Source: CAINVV01 sp038323575 (GTDB taxonomy: Bacteria > Bacteroidota > Bacteroidia > Bacteroidales > Prolixibacteraceae). Taken from it: a stretch of DNA of 64,000 bases. How positions within the stretch are numbered: position 1 is the stretch's first letter; every line of letters starts with the position of its first letter. Below are positions 23,325 through 32,448 of this stretch, in pieces. The position numbers and the translations under genes were made by a program. The DNA lies in the NCBI GenBank assembly GCA_038323575.1, contig JBBQHB010000009.1, positions 18,731-82,730 on the forward strand, written 5' to 3'. The notes below the pieces were generated by a model. That model was given only the letters and a program-made list of their open reading frames with translations. It had not been told where the DNA came from and searched no databases.

Positions 23325-25649
23325 ATGGCAAAACAACCCAACCAAACTGATCAGTTGCTTGAAAAACTTGAGATGCTTCAGAAAAAGCAGGATATGGTTT
23401 CAAGTGAGATTTATCAATTGCGCAAAGAGCTGATCCTGCTTAAAATGGAAGAGGCACAACAAAAATTGCCCGACCAGCCTGTCACAGCGGGGAATGCAAA
23501 AGGAGAGGTCAAAGCAGCCCAAAAACCGGCGGAGCCGGCAATTTGGCGGCCGACCGGCAGTCAGGCTGATGATTCTGCAGGTAAAAGTTCCAACCTGGAA
23601 AAATTTATTGGTGAGAACCTTATCAACAAAATTGGGATTGGCATTACAATCATCGGGGTATCGATCGGCGTGAAGTACTCGATCGATCATGACCTGATCA
23701 GTCCTGTGACAAGAATATTACTCGGCTATTTAGCCGGTACAATACTTTTGATTTTGGGTATCCGATTGAAAAAGGATTATGAAAATTACAGCGCCGTCCT
23801 GGTAAGCGGATCCATGGCCATCCTCTATTTTATTACTTATGCTGCATTCAGTTTTTACAGTCTGATTCCGCAAATGGCAGCTTTTATGTTGATGGTGGCA
23901 ATTACCATCCTTACAGTTTGGGCAGCCTGGAATTATAACAAGCAGGTAATTGCACTGATTGGTTTGGCAGGTGCTTACGCCATTCCTTTTCTTTTAGGGG
24001 ATAAATCAAGCAATGCAAGTGTGCTTTTCAGTTACATCGCTATCATCAACATCGGGATACTGGCTGTTTCACTGAAAAAATACTGGGAACCGCTTTATTT
24101 TACCTCTTTCCTGCTGACCTGGCTGATCTATTACTCCTGGTACAAATCCAAAGGCCAGCCATCCGGGGAGTTTGATCTGGCGTTCCTTTTTCTTGGCATT
24201 TTCTTTGTCCTCTTCTATCTGACTTTTCTGGCTTACAATGTCAGTAAGAAGCGGAATTTCGATTTGCCTGATATCGTGTTGATACTAGGCAATTCATTTG
24301 TTTTTTACGGCATTGGCTACTCCATCTTAAAGAGCCAGGCAGACCTGGAATGGTTGTTGGGGTTGTTCACCATCCTGAATGCAGTGATTCATTTTGCTGT
24401 TGGTCTTGTGGTGTACCGGCAGCAAAATACCGACAAAAATCTGTTCTATTTCCTGCAGGGATTGGTTCTTGTTTTCATTACGATCGCTATTCCTGTTCAA
24501 CTGGATGGTATCTGGATTACCATGTGCTGGGCTGTTGAAGCAGCCGTGCTATTTTGGATTGGCAGGACCAAAAACACGCTTTCTTACGAAATCCTCTCCT
24601 TCCCCCTGATGGTTTTAACTTTTTTCAGCCTGGTGCACGACTGGTCTGTTGGCTATTTTCACATCGATACCATACACAATTTTGTCAGTTTAATTCCTTT
24701 GTGGAATATCTACTTTCTGAATTCCTTGTTGGTCGTCGCCTCATTCGGATTCATGCATCAGATCAACCAAAACAATAAATACAAATCTCCGCTGACAAAT
24801 CAGGATGATTTGCTCAGTCTGATGAGTTACGTCATCCGGATTGTACTCCTTTTCACACTTTACTTTTCTTTCCGGAATGAAATTGCCTGTTACTGGGACC
24901 AAAAATATGTCGGTTCTATGCAAAAAATTGCAGAACAGGGACGGGAATTTTTTAGCATCTATTACAATGCTGATTTGCCAAAATTCAAAACGGTTTGGTT
25001 GTTGAATTATTCACTCTTTTTCTTTTCCGTTCTATCGTTGGTGAACATAAAAAGGATTAAAAGCAATCAGCTGGCTCTGGTTAATCTGTTCCTCAGTACA
25101 TTCGTAGTTACTCTCTTCCTTTTCAGGGGATTGTTCCTTCTCGGAGGATTGCGTGAGAGCTACCTTTCAACAGATACGATTAAATACTTTGAGCATGGAG
25201 TCTTCAATATTCAGATCAGGTACATTTCGCTGGTCTTCCTGGCGGGATGTTTGTACAGTTGCTATTTTTACACCAAACAGAAGTTTCTGAAGACGGACCT
25301 CAGGATGCATTTTGATTTGATGCTGTACACCACTGTTGTCTGGGTACTCAGCAGTGAATTGATCCACTGGATGAATATGGCCGGGTCCTCACAATCCTAT
25401 AAGCTTGGACTCAGTATTCTTTGGGGTGTATGTGCATTGCTGATTGTCTCACTTGGCATCTGGAAAAAGAAAAAGTACCTGAGAATAGGGGCCATTGCAC
25501 TGTTTGCCGTGACTTTACTGAAGCTTTTCTTCTACGATCTCACCAATTTGGATACCATCTCAAAAACCATCGTGTTTGTATCGCTTGGAACGCTACTGTT
25601 GATTATCTCTTTCATTTACAATAAATTCAAAGACATCATTTCAGATTAG
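23325..25649 (+). CDS. DUF2339 polytopic membrane protein
   Basis: It encodes 774 residues. Residues 1-55 are a charged coiled-coil-like segment (LEKLEMLQKKQDMVSSEIYQL region), and a linker leads to FIGENLINKIGIGITIIG, the conserved start of the DUF2339 membrane region. About twenty hydrophobic segments follow through to the C-terminus. The function of DUF2339 proteins is not established. It stands alone, convergent with tyrS, whose stop is 6 bases away. Confidence 0.88.
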   Translation: MAKQPNQTDQLLEKLEMLQKKQDMVSSEIYQLRKELILLKMEEAQQKLPDQPVTAGNAKGEVKAAQKPAEPAIWRPTGSQADDSAGKSSNLEKFIGENLINKIGIGITIIGVSIGVKYSIDHDLISPVTRILLGYLAGTILLILGIRLKKDYENYSAVLVSGSMAILYFITYAAFSFYSLIPQMAAFMLMVAITILTVWAAWNYNKQVIALIGLAGAYAIPFLLGDKSSNASVLFSYIAIINIGILAVSLKKYWEPLYFTSFLLTWLIYYSWYKSKGQPSGEFDLAFLFLGIFFVLFYLTFLAYNVSKKRNFDLPDIVLILGNSFVFYGIGYSILKSQADLEWLLGLFTILNAVIHFAVGLVVYRQQNTDKNLFYFLQGLVLVFITIAIPVQLDGIWITMCWAVEAAVLFWIGRTKNTLSYEILSFPLMVLTFFSLVHDWSVGYFHIDTIHNFVSLIPLWNIYFLNSLLVVASFGFMHQINQNNKYKSPLTNQDDLLSLMSYVIRIVLLFTLYFSFRNEIACYWDQKYVGSMQKIAEQGREFFSIYYNADLPKFKTVWLLNYSLFFFSVLSLVNIKRIKSNQLALVNLFLSTFVVTLFLFRGLFLLGGLRESYLSTDTIKYFEHGVFNIQIRYISLVFLAGCLYSCYFYTKQKFLKTDLRMHFDLMLYTTVVWVLSSELIHWMNMAGSSQSYKLGLSILWGVCALLIVSLGIWKKKKYLRIGAIALFAVTLLKLFFYDLTNLDTISKTIVFVSLGTLLLIISFIYNKFKDIISD

Positions 25650-25655
25650 GTAAGA

Positions 25656-26945
25656 TTATTCAGCGATTAAAAGAAAATAGTTCTTTTTCCCTTTTTGAAC
25701 GAGCAGGTATTTTCCGCCTATCAGCTGAGTTGCATTTACAAGTAAGTCGGCCGATTCCAACTTAACTTTGTTGATCGATACTCCTCCTCCGGCAATGGTA
25801 CGGCGTGCATCACCTTTGGAAGGAAAAACTTCACTCTTTTCTGCCAGCAGGTCGATGATGTTGATGCCGTTTGTCAACTCTTCGTGTGATACATTGAATT
25901 GCGGTACACCTTCAAAAATTGAAAGCAGCGTCTCTTCATCAAGCTTCCGCAGGGTATCTTCGGTTCCTTTCCCGAACAGGATTTCGGAGGCCTCCACGGC
26001 AGTGTTATAGGCCTCTTCTGAGTGAACCATGCAGGTCACCTCTTTGGCCAGCCGTTTTTGAAGCAAGCGCAGGTGCGGCGCTTCAAGGTGCTCAGAAACC
26101 AGTGCTTCAACCTCTTCCTGCGACAACAAAGTGAATATTTTGATGTATTTCTGCGCATCCTCATCCGAGGTATTCATCCAGAACTGGTAAAATTTATAGG
26201 GTGAAGTGCGGGCAGGATCCAGCCAGACGTTGCCGGATTCAGTCTTTCCGAACTTGGTTCCGTCGGCTTTTTTGATCAGCGGACAGGTGAGCGCCCATGC
26301 CTCACCTCCAGTTTTACGGCGGATCAGTTCGGTACCGGTGGTGATGTTTCCCCACTGGTCGGAACCGCCCATCTGCAATTTGCAGTTGTTGTGCTGGTAG
26401 AGATGCAGAAAATCTGTTCCCTGCACCAGCTGGTAGGTAAACTCTGTAAACGACATCCCTGTACTGCTGTCCTCAAGCCGTTTTTTGACCGAATCTTTGG
26501 CCATCATGTAATTGACAGTGATGTGCTTGCCGATGTCGCGGATAAAGTCCAGGAAGGAGAAGGTACTCATCCAGTCGTAGTTGTTGACCATCTCTGCCGC
26601 ATTGAGGGCATCGGATTCAAAATCCAGGAACCTGGCCAGCTGCTTTTTGAGGCACTCCTGGTTGTACCGGAGGGTGGTTTCGTCGAGCAGATTGCGCTCC
26701 TGCGATTTCCCGGAAGGGTCGCCTATCATACCGGTGGCGCCGCCGACCAGTACAATCGGTTTGTGACCTGAAACCTGAAAATGTTTCAGCATCATCACAC
26801 CAACCAGGTGACCAATGTGGAGTGAATCGGCCGTCGGATCGATGCCGACATAGGCAGTAGTCATCTCTTTAACCAGTTGCTCATCTAATCCGGGCATCTT
26901 GTCGTGGATCATGCCTCTCCAGAAAAGTTCTTCTACAAAGTTCAT
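25656..26945 (-). CDS. tyrS: tyrosyl-tRNA synthetase
   Basis: This class I synthetase charges tRNA-Tyr. The 429-residue bacterial-type product has the HIGH-equivalent in DSLHIGHLVG, the tyrosine/tRNA-site motif GGSDQWGNITTG, the KMSKS-equivalent KFGKTESG, and a C-terminal S4 RNA-binding domain (GDARRTIAGGGVSINKVKL). Length and architecture are normal. On the minus strand upstream of the ATG there is a TATTTTTG (26961-26968) that could be a -7 element, though close to the start. Confidence 0.96.
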   Translation of the reverse strand: MNFVEELFWRGMIHDKMPGLDEQLVKEMTTAYVGIDPTADSLHIGHLVGVMMLKHFQVSGHKPIVLVGGATGMIGDPSGKSQERNLLDETTLRYNQECLKKQLARFLDFESDALNAAEMVNNYDWMSTFSFLDFIRDIGKHITVNYMMAKDSVKKRLEDSSTGMSFTEFTYQLVQGTDFLHLYQHNNCKLQMGGSDQWGNITTGTELIRRKTGGEAWALTCPLIKKADGTKFGKTESGNVWLDPARTSPYKFYQFWMNTSDEDAQKYIKIFTLLSQEEVEALVSEHLEAPHLRLLQKRLAKEVTCMVHSEEAYNTAVEASEILFGKGTEDTLRKLDEETLLSIFEGVPQFNVSHEELTNGINIIDLLAEKSEVFPSKGDARRTIAGGGVSINKVKLESADLLVNATQLIGGKYLLVQKGKKNYFLLIAE

Positions 26946-27037
26946 TCTCTATTTTTTTGGCAAAAATAACGCATTATTCCGGCTGATAAAAATTGAATTG
27001 ATAATCAGGTGAAGATTTCCCATCTTTGACTATTAAA

Positions 27038-27141
27038 CTCCTTTGTGTTTCCTTTGAGTTTCCTTTGTGAACTTTGTATTTATTTTTTTTGCTTTTTTCT
27101 ACCACAAAGGACACCAAGTGCGGCACGAAGGTCAAAAAGTA
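27038..27141. repeat. CACAAAGG-type heptamer-phased inverted repeat
   Basis: The left block (27038-27080) is built of CCTTTGTG/CCTTTGAG units and the right block (27102-27141) of the complementary CACAAAGG, ACACCAAG and CACGAAGG units. The repeat is imperfect, but the two blocks can fold on each other. It lies between tyrS and the C26 gene. Confidence 0.7.
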
Positions 27142-27154
27142 AAATTAATTCTAA

Positions 27155-28306
27155 ATGAAAAAGCTTTTAATCCTTCGGAAAACCTTGCTTTTGCTGGTTA
27201 TTTTTCAGCTGTCATTTTTTGCTGCAATGGCGCAGCACAAGATATTTTTGCTTCACCCTACAGTTGGAAACATCGAAAACATAATGGAGCTGGTCAATCA
27301 AAAAGTGATCGATATCCCTGATCTGGAGATGGTGGGAGTTTACTACGAGAAGGAGGCATTCGATTACACCAAATCGGAAAAATACCTGAAGGAAAAAAAC
27401 ATTGCCCGTTATACCCTGATGAAAATCAGCGGGGAGCTCAATCCCCAAAACATCTACCGGGAAAATGAATGCACTCCTGCTTTCAGAAAAATAGTACAGG
27501 AGGCTGATGCCATCCTTTTCTTTGGCGGACCAGATATCCAGCCCTCCATATACGGCGAAAAGCAACACCTGCTCACGGAAGTAACAGATCCCAACCGTCA
27601 CCTGATGGAGACGTCACTTTTCTTTCACCTGATGGGAGGAAGCCGGAATCCCGATTTTAAACCCCTGCTGCTGCAGAAACCCGGACTGATTGTCCGTGCT
27701 TTCTGCCTTGGCATGCAAACCATGAATGTGGCTGCCGGCGGCACTTTGATCCAGGATATTCCGGTAGAAGTTTACCATATCTCAACAGCCGAAGGAATGC
27801 TCTCTGTTGGTGCCGAAAACCGGCACCGCAACTACAATACCCAGCTGAATCCGGGCAGCGACCTGTCCTGGGGATTTCTTCATCCGATCAGAATCCTGAA
27901 GAAGGGATACCTGCATGAACTCTGTCTCAACATGGATCAGCAGCAACCCTACATATTAAGCTCGCACCACCAGGCAGTGGGCAAAGCCGGGAAAAACATG
28001 GAGATTATTGCCACCTCCATGGACGGAAAGATTATCGAAGCGATGCAGCACAAGATATTCAAAGAGGTAGTCGGGGTTCAGTTTCATCCGGAACAATCGT
28101 CGCTTTACCTTCCGGGAAGCCGTTATACCAATACTCCCGGCAATGATTATTCACCCAACGAACAACTGATCCGGGAGAAAAGCCTGGAGTTTCACCTTAA
28201 GTTCTGGAAGGATTTCTCAGAAAAGGTCAGGATACAATCTTCTTCTGAATTTCATCCTTTCCCTCCCGGAGGAACGGGAAGAGGTTCGGGGCTAACTTCT
28301 CGATAG
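27155..28306 (+). CDS. secreted peptidase C26 / gamma-glutamyl-GABA-hydrolase-like class I amidotransferase
   Basis: It encodes 383 residues with a signal peptide ending near AAMAQ (residue 27), so it acts outside the cytoplasm. The glutamine-amidotransferase fold is shown by the nucleophile elbow AFCLGMQTMN (Cys184) and the later VVGVQFHPEQS (His and Glu). Family members hydrolyse gamma-glutamyl amide bonds; the substrate here is unknown. Most PuuD-like enzymes are ~250 residues, so this one is extended. The last ~27 codons run 80 bases into the 3' end of cvpA in the opposite direction and are low-complexity (FHPFPPGGTGRGSG). They may be a read-through tail and not a functional part. Confidence 0.82.
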   Translation: MKKLLILRKTLLLLVIFQLSFFAAMAQHKIFLLHPTVGNIENIMELVNQKVIDIPDLEMVGVYYEKEAFDYTKSEKYLKEKNIARYTLMKISGELNPQNIYRENECTPAFRKIVQEADAILFFGGPDIQPSIYGEKQHLLTEVTDPNRHLMETSLFFHLMGGSRNPDFKPLLLQKPGLIVRAFCLGMQTMNVAAGGTLIQDIPVEVYHISTAEGMLSVGAENRHRNYNTQLNPGSDLSWGFLHPIRILKKGYLHELCLNMDQQQPYILSSHHQAVGKAGKNMEIIATSMDGKIIEAMQHKIFKEVVGVQFHPEQSSLYLPGSRYTNTPGNDYSPNEQLIREKSLEFHLKFWKDFSEKVRIQSSSEFHPFPPGGTGRGSGLTSR

Positions 28307-28742
28307 GGGCCCAATATTTTGATTCGCTTTTGGGTCCCTTGGGGATAATTGTAACATCGTAGAACTCAATTCTTGCGATGATGTACATGAGAAAGCTGAC
28401 GATAAAGGCTGTCTTGATCACGCCGAATACTACCCCCCCCAACCGGCTGAGAAAACCCAGTGCGATGGCGCGTACAAATTTCTCCAGCAGGTTTGCAATC
28501 AGGTGAACGACGATTACTACGCTGATAAAGATGATCAGGAAGGCAACGGTCCTGATCGTTTCCAGTCGCCAGGAGAGTACGCCCGAAAGCCAGTTCCGCA
28601 TATAGACAGAGAACATCATGGCACATAGTATCCCAAGGACGAGGGCGGCCACCGAAGCAAACTCCACAAAAAAACCTTTGACAAATCCGCGAATAGCAGC
28701 AGCAGCAAGGATAATGATCAGGATGAGGTCTACTATGTTCAT
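28227..28742 (-). CDS. CvpA-family membrane protein
   Basis: The product is 171 residues from the ATG at 28742 (MNIVDLILIIILAAAAIRG), the usual CvpA N-terminus. It has four hydrophobic segments and the conserved GFVKGFFVE and FLSRLGGVVFGVIK regions. CvpA was named for colicin V production but its role is not well defined. The gene contains a run of eight C on the plus strand (eight G in the coding sense) at 28433-28440. It overlaps the end of the convergent C26 gene by 80 bases. Confidence 0.88.
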   Translation of the reverse strand: MNIVDLILIIILAAAAIRGFVKGFFVEFASVAALVLGILCAMMFSVYMRNWLSGVLSWRLETIRTVAFLIIFISVVIVVHLIANLLEKFVRAIALGFLSRLGGVVFGVIKTAFIVSFLMYIIARIEFYDVTIIPKGPKSESKYWAPIEKLAPNLFPFLREGKDEIQKKIVS

Positions 28743-28869
28743 AAAGCTTTTGGGATAAATAAAGCAGGGATTAAAGTTAAAAAAATAAATCTTCCCATCA
28801 TCGGATTGCACGAAAATTAGTAGTTTTAACCACCGTAAAAACCCCAGTACAACTATTTAACCGGACTAC

Positions 28870-30414
28870 ATGGCCATCGTCAATTCTATCATCAACTGGA
28901 TCAATTACAAAAGGATTTACCAGATTGACCTGTACCTCGAACACGCCAGGGAAATTCAGGAGGAGCTGCTTTTTGACCTGATTGGCTCTGCCATGAATTG
29001 CGAATGGGGAAAGAAATACGATTACGAGTCGATGGCATCCCTGCGGGATTTTCAGCAGAGGGTCCCTATCTCCACCTACGAAAAAATTGAACCTTTTATC
29101 AGTCAGATGATCGAAGGAAGGAAAAATGTGCTCTGGCCCGGCGAGATCAAATGGTTTGCCAAATCTTCCGGAACAACCAACGCCAAAAGTAAGTTCATAC
29201 CGGTATCCAAAGAGTCGCTGGATGAATGCCATTTTCAGGGCGGCAAGGATGTACTGGCCATCTATTATAAAAATTTTCCCGAAACCAGGTTGCTATCCGG
29301 CAAAAGCCTGACACTTGGCGGCAGCCACAGGATCAACAGCATGAACAACAATTCTTATTACGGTGACTTGTCGGCCATCATGATTGAGAATCTTCCCTTC
29401 TGGACTGACTTTCACCGCACGCCGCCTACCGAGATTGCCCTGATAGAACAGTTTGAGAAAAAGATCGAAGAGATCGCAAAAACATCCATCCACGAAAATG
29501 TCACCTCTTTTGCCGGAGTTCCCTCCTGGAACCTGGTGCTGATGAAATACATTCTAGAATACACCGGAAAATCCAATTTGCTGGAAGTCTGGCCCAACCT
29601 TGAAGTTTTTATTCATGGCGGAATTGCATTTGAACCCTACCGGGAGCAGTTCAAAAAGCTGATTCCTTCAGAAAAGATGCAATACATGGAAACTTACAAT
29701 GCATCTGAAGGATTTTTTGCCATCCAGGATGATCCGGCCTCTTCCGATATGCTGCTGATGCTGGATTACGGCATCTTTTATGAGTTTATCCCCATGAGCG
29801 AAATTTGTTCGGATACTCCCAGGGCCCTGCCGCTGTGGGAGGTGGAAACGGATGTCAATTATGCCATCGTCATCTCAACCAATGGCGGTTTGTGGCGTTA
29901 CATGATCGGGGATACCGTTAAGTTCACCCGAAAAAATCCATACAAACTCCGGATTACCGGACGCACAAAGCAATTTATCAATGCTTTTGGTGAGGAGATT
30001 ATAGTCGACAATGCCGAACGGGCGTTGCTTGCCGCTTCCGTTCTAACCGGAGCCGTTATCAGTGAATACAGCGCGGGTCCCATTTTTATGAGCGACAGCG
30101 CCAAAAAAGGCTCGCACGAATGGCTGATTGAATTTGAGAAGGAGCCGGATAACATTGAGAATTTCGCCAATTGCCTCGACCTGAAACTTCAGGAACTCAA
30201 CTCCGATTACGAGGCAAAACGGTTTAAAAATTCGACCCTGGATAAACCAAAGGTGGTGATTGCCGCAAAAGGCACTTTCATGCAGTGGATGCGCGACAAA
30301 GGGAAAGTCGGAGGACAACATAAGGTGCCCAGGCTGGCCAATGACCGTGAGTACCTGGATGAACTTCTGCATATCAACAAAGCAACAAGTAATCAAGTTA
30401 ATACACAAATATGA
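28870..30414 (+). CDS. GH3-family acyl-adenylate-forming enzyme
   Basis: This 514-residue product belongs to the GH3 (auxin-responsive promoter) superfamily, whose plant members conjugate acyl acids to amino acids. Bacterial members are widespread in Bacteroidetes and poorly characterised. The ATP-binding loop is KSSGTTNAKSKFIP (about residues 98-111), with YNASEGFFAIQ and GRTKQFINAFGEE further on, matching the acyl-adenylate core. There is no signal peptide. Its TGA overlaps the ATG of the deoxynucleoside kinase (ATGA), so the two are translationally coupled. Confidence 0.9.
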   Translation: MAIVNSIINWINYKRIYQIDLYLEHAREIQEELLFDLIGSAMNCEWGKKYDYESMASLRDFQQRVPISTYEKIEPFISQMIEGRKNVLWPGEIKWFAKSSGTTNAKSKFIPVSKESLDECHFQGGKDVLAIYYKNFPETRLLSGKSLTLGGSHRINSMNNNSYYGDLSAIMIENLPFWTDFHRTPPTEIALIEQFEKKIEEIAKTSIHENVTSFAGVPSWNLVLMKYILEYTGKSNLLEVWPNLEVFIHGGIAFEPYREQFKKLIPSEKMQYMETYNASEGFFAIQDDPASSDMLLMLDYGIFYEFIPMSEICSDTPRALPLWEVETDVNYAIVISTNGGLWRYMIGDTVKFTRKNPYKLRITGRTKQFINAFGEEIIVDNAERALLAASVLTGAVISEYSAGPIFMSDSAKKGSHEWLIEFEKEPDNIENFANCLDLKLQELNSDYEAKRFKNSTLDKPKVVIAAKGTFMQWMRDKGKVGGQHKVPRLANDREYLDELLHINKATSNQVNTQI

Positions 30415-31046
30415 AAAAAGAACCCGCCAACATGCATATCGCGATAGCCGGAAACATCGGCGCCGGTAAAACAACACTAACCCGGCTGTTGGCCAAACAT
30501 TACGGGTGGGAAGCCCATTATGAAGATGTGGATTCGAATCCTTATCTCGATGATTTCTACCACGATATGCTTCGCTGGTCATTTAACCTTCAGGTATATT
30601 TCCTCAACTCGCGGTTTACGCAGGTTTTGGATTTCAGGGACAGCGGGAAGACCGTTATCCAGGATCGCACCATCTACGAGGATGCCGAGATATTTGCTCC
30701 CAACCTCCACGAAATGGGGCTGATGAGCTCGCGTGATTTCGCCAATTACCACAAGCTTTTCACCCTGATGAGCAGGTTGATCTCAGCTCCCACCCTGATG
30801 ATTTATCTCCGTGCGACAGTGCCAACGCTTGTAAACAACATCCAGAAACGGGGCCGTGATTACGAAAGCAGTATCCGGTTGGATTACCTTAGTCAGCTGA
30901 ACCAGCGTTACGAAGCATGGGCTTCCCGATATACCTTAGGTAAGATGCTGATCGTAAATATCGACAACCTCAATTTTGAAGAGAACCAGGAAGATCTGGC
31001 CAAAATTATCGACCGGATCAACGCCCAGTTTCATGGACTATTTTAA
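30411..31046 (+). CDS. deoxynucleoside kinase (dGK/dCK family)
   Basis: It phosphorylates deoxynucleosides in the salvage pathway. The 211-residue product has the P-loop AGNIGAGKTTLTRLL near its N-terminus, the conserved EDVDSNPYLDDFY substrate-site region, the DRTIYEDAEIF (Asp-Arg-Ser/Thr) motif, and an arginine-rich LID around NIQKRGRDYE. An internal ATG at 30432 (MHIAIAGN) is an alternative start that would remove seven residues. It is coupled to the GH3 gene by an ATGA overlap. Substrate preference cannot be read reliably. Confidence 0.92.
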   Translation: MKKEPANMHIAIAGNIGAGKTTLTRLLAKHYGWEAHYEDVDSNPYLDDFYHDMLRWSFNLQVYFLNSRFTQVLDFRDSGKTVIQDRTIYEDAEIFAPNLHEMGLMSSRDFANYHKLFTLMSRLISAPTLMIYLRATVPTLVNNIQKRGRDYESSIRLDYLSQLNQRYEAWASRYTLGKMLIVNIDNLNFEENQEDLAKIIDRINAQFHGLF

Positions 31047-31119
31047 CAGTTCGGCAGTTACAATTTTGCTTAAACCACACGTACTTAATTGATATATTTA
31101 AGCTTCTAATAAAGATTTA

Positions 31120-31560
31120 ATGCAGGGAAATCAACTCAGAAAATTGGAAGCCGAACTTTGGCGGGCTGCCGACCAGTTAAGAGCTAACAGTAAACTAACG
31201 GCTTCGGAATATTCTATGCCGGTTTTGGGTTTAATTTTTTTACGTCACGCCTACAACCGCTTTCTGAAGGTTAGAGTTGATGTCGAAAAAGACATACCTA
31301 CTCATCCGCAACGGGGGAAACGGCCGTTGACCAAAAAAGATTTTGAGGAAAAGAACTCTATGTTCCTGCCAGAAAAATCACAGTTTGAATATTTGGTTTC
31401 CTTACCCGAGCGTGAAGATATCGGTGAAGCCATCGACCATGCCAAAGGAGCAACTTATCCCGCCGTAACTGCAAAAGATTTTGAAGAGGCATTTATAAAT
31501 ATTCCTTCGGCACTAATAATGAAAAATATTATCAAAATGTCTACCTACTGTTTGAATTAA
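31120..31560 (+). pseudogene. type I restriction-modification methylase (HsdM), N-terminal remnant
   Basis: The first ~125 residues match the N-terminal helical domain of HsdM (KLEAELWRAADQLRANSKL, MPVLGLIFLRHAYNRF). The frame then leaves the family and stops at residue 146. Intact HsdM is roughly 500-800 residues and includes the GxG and NPPF methylase motifs, which are absent here. The sequence just after the break reads as the end of an HsdS gene in another frame. So an hsdM-hsdS stretch was deleted, leaving both ends fused. The product would not methylate DNA. It marks the left end of the defence-like island. Confidence 0.85.
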
Positions 31561-31649
31561 AGCACAACCTTGAAGAATAAAACGCCAAGCTCCGCGAGGT
31601 ATGGGAGATTTTGTTGCCGAGGTTGATGAGTGGGGAGATAGAAGTGTAA
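31506..31649 (+). pseudogene. type I restriction specificity subunit (HsdS), C-terminal remnant
   Basis: In the frame through 31506-31649 the translation ends NAKLREVWEILLPRLMSGEI plus EV, the typical HsdS C-terminal helix and LLPRLMSGE ending. Upstream in the same frame it reads FELKHNLEE, then a TAA at 31578-31580 where the family usually has Gln. So the fragment carries a nonsense change as well as missing nearly all of the gene. It overlaps the end of the HsdM remnant in a different frame. Confidence 0.75.
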
Positions 31650-31736
31650 GCACTGTCTTGTAACATACAGATATTCAAGTCAATATAAAATTTAAATAGT
31701 TATTCGTATTATATAGAGAAACTTCCTGAGTTTTGG

Positions 31737-32414
31737 ATGAAAAGGAAGTTATATCTAATACATATTATAATGGAAACAAGACTTGCAGCGGAGACAATCA
31801 GGAGTGAACTTAAGTTAACCAAAGATTTTCTTGATAATCCGATAGATTTGAAATTACCAGTTATTCCACCATTTAAAGGAAATGGTGATATCAGATTGGT
31901 AATTTTGGGACAAGATCCTACAATAAGGAATGAAAATTCAAGAAGAAGGATTTCCTGCACACTGAATCTGGACAGAAGGAATGCCCTGAGAACTTATATT
32001 GAAAGAATTTGCTGCGAGTTGAATATTTCGATAGAAAATATCTATGCTACTAACCTGTTCAAATACTTCTACACATTATCACCGGCAAAAACCATGCATG
32101 TTTTGAGAAGCCACCTGCAACCCAATTTGGACCTTCTGATTCAAGAGTTGTCAGAATATAAAAATGTGCCCGTCATTTCACTTGGCGAACCTGTCCTGCA
32201 ATTACTTACTGACGACAGGACCAAGGTTCGGGAATTTTGGGATTATGATTTAACCACCAAAGCATCAGGTAATCATTTTAGATATTCGAAAGCAAGTGAT
32301 AATCAGCTGAAAACGGATTTGTTCCCTTTCCCGCACCAGCCGAGTTTGCGGAAAATCTTTTACAAAGACAACTTGGTTGACTACATTAAATTTTTTAAGA
32401 ATAATAAGCAGTAA
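31737..32414 (+). CDS. uracil-DNA-glycosylase-like superfamily protein
   Basis: It encodes up to 225 residues with the two UDG superfamily signatures: LVILGQDPT (residues 54-62), like the water-activating GQDPY motif, and HQPS (residues 200-203), like the DNA-intercalating HPS loop. Between them lies ISLGEPVLQLL, similar to the LLLWG strand. Canonical UNG has GQDPYH; here Thr and Ile follow, so base specificity may differ or activity may be lost. An ATG at 31770 is a shorter alternative start. It is 34 bases upstream of mcrB in the same direction. It could act on modified bases together with McrBC, but that is inference. Confidence 0.72.
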   Translation: MKRKLYLIHIIMETRLAAETIRSELKLTKDFLDNPIDLKLPVIPPFKGNGDIRLVILGQDPTIRNENSRRRISCTLNLDRRNALRTYIERICCELNISIENIYATNLFKYFYTLSPAKTMHVLRSHLQPNLDLLIQELSEYKNVPVISLGEPVLQLLTDDRTKVREFWDYDLTTKASGNHFRYSKASDNQLKTDLFPFPHQPSLRKIFYKDNLVDYIKFFKNNKQ

Positions 32415-32448
32415 TTAAGGAGATTATCTCCAAATTGCGGCAAAAGTC

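Noticed and set aside
28870..30414. GH3-family gene as a recent plant-derived transfer
   Set aside because: GH3-like proteins are widespread in Bacteroidetes and the gene is tightly coupled to a bacterial kinase gene, with no sign of foreign composition.
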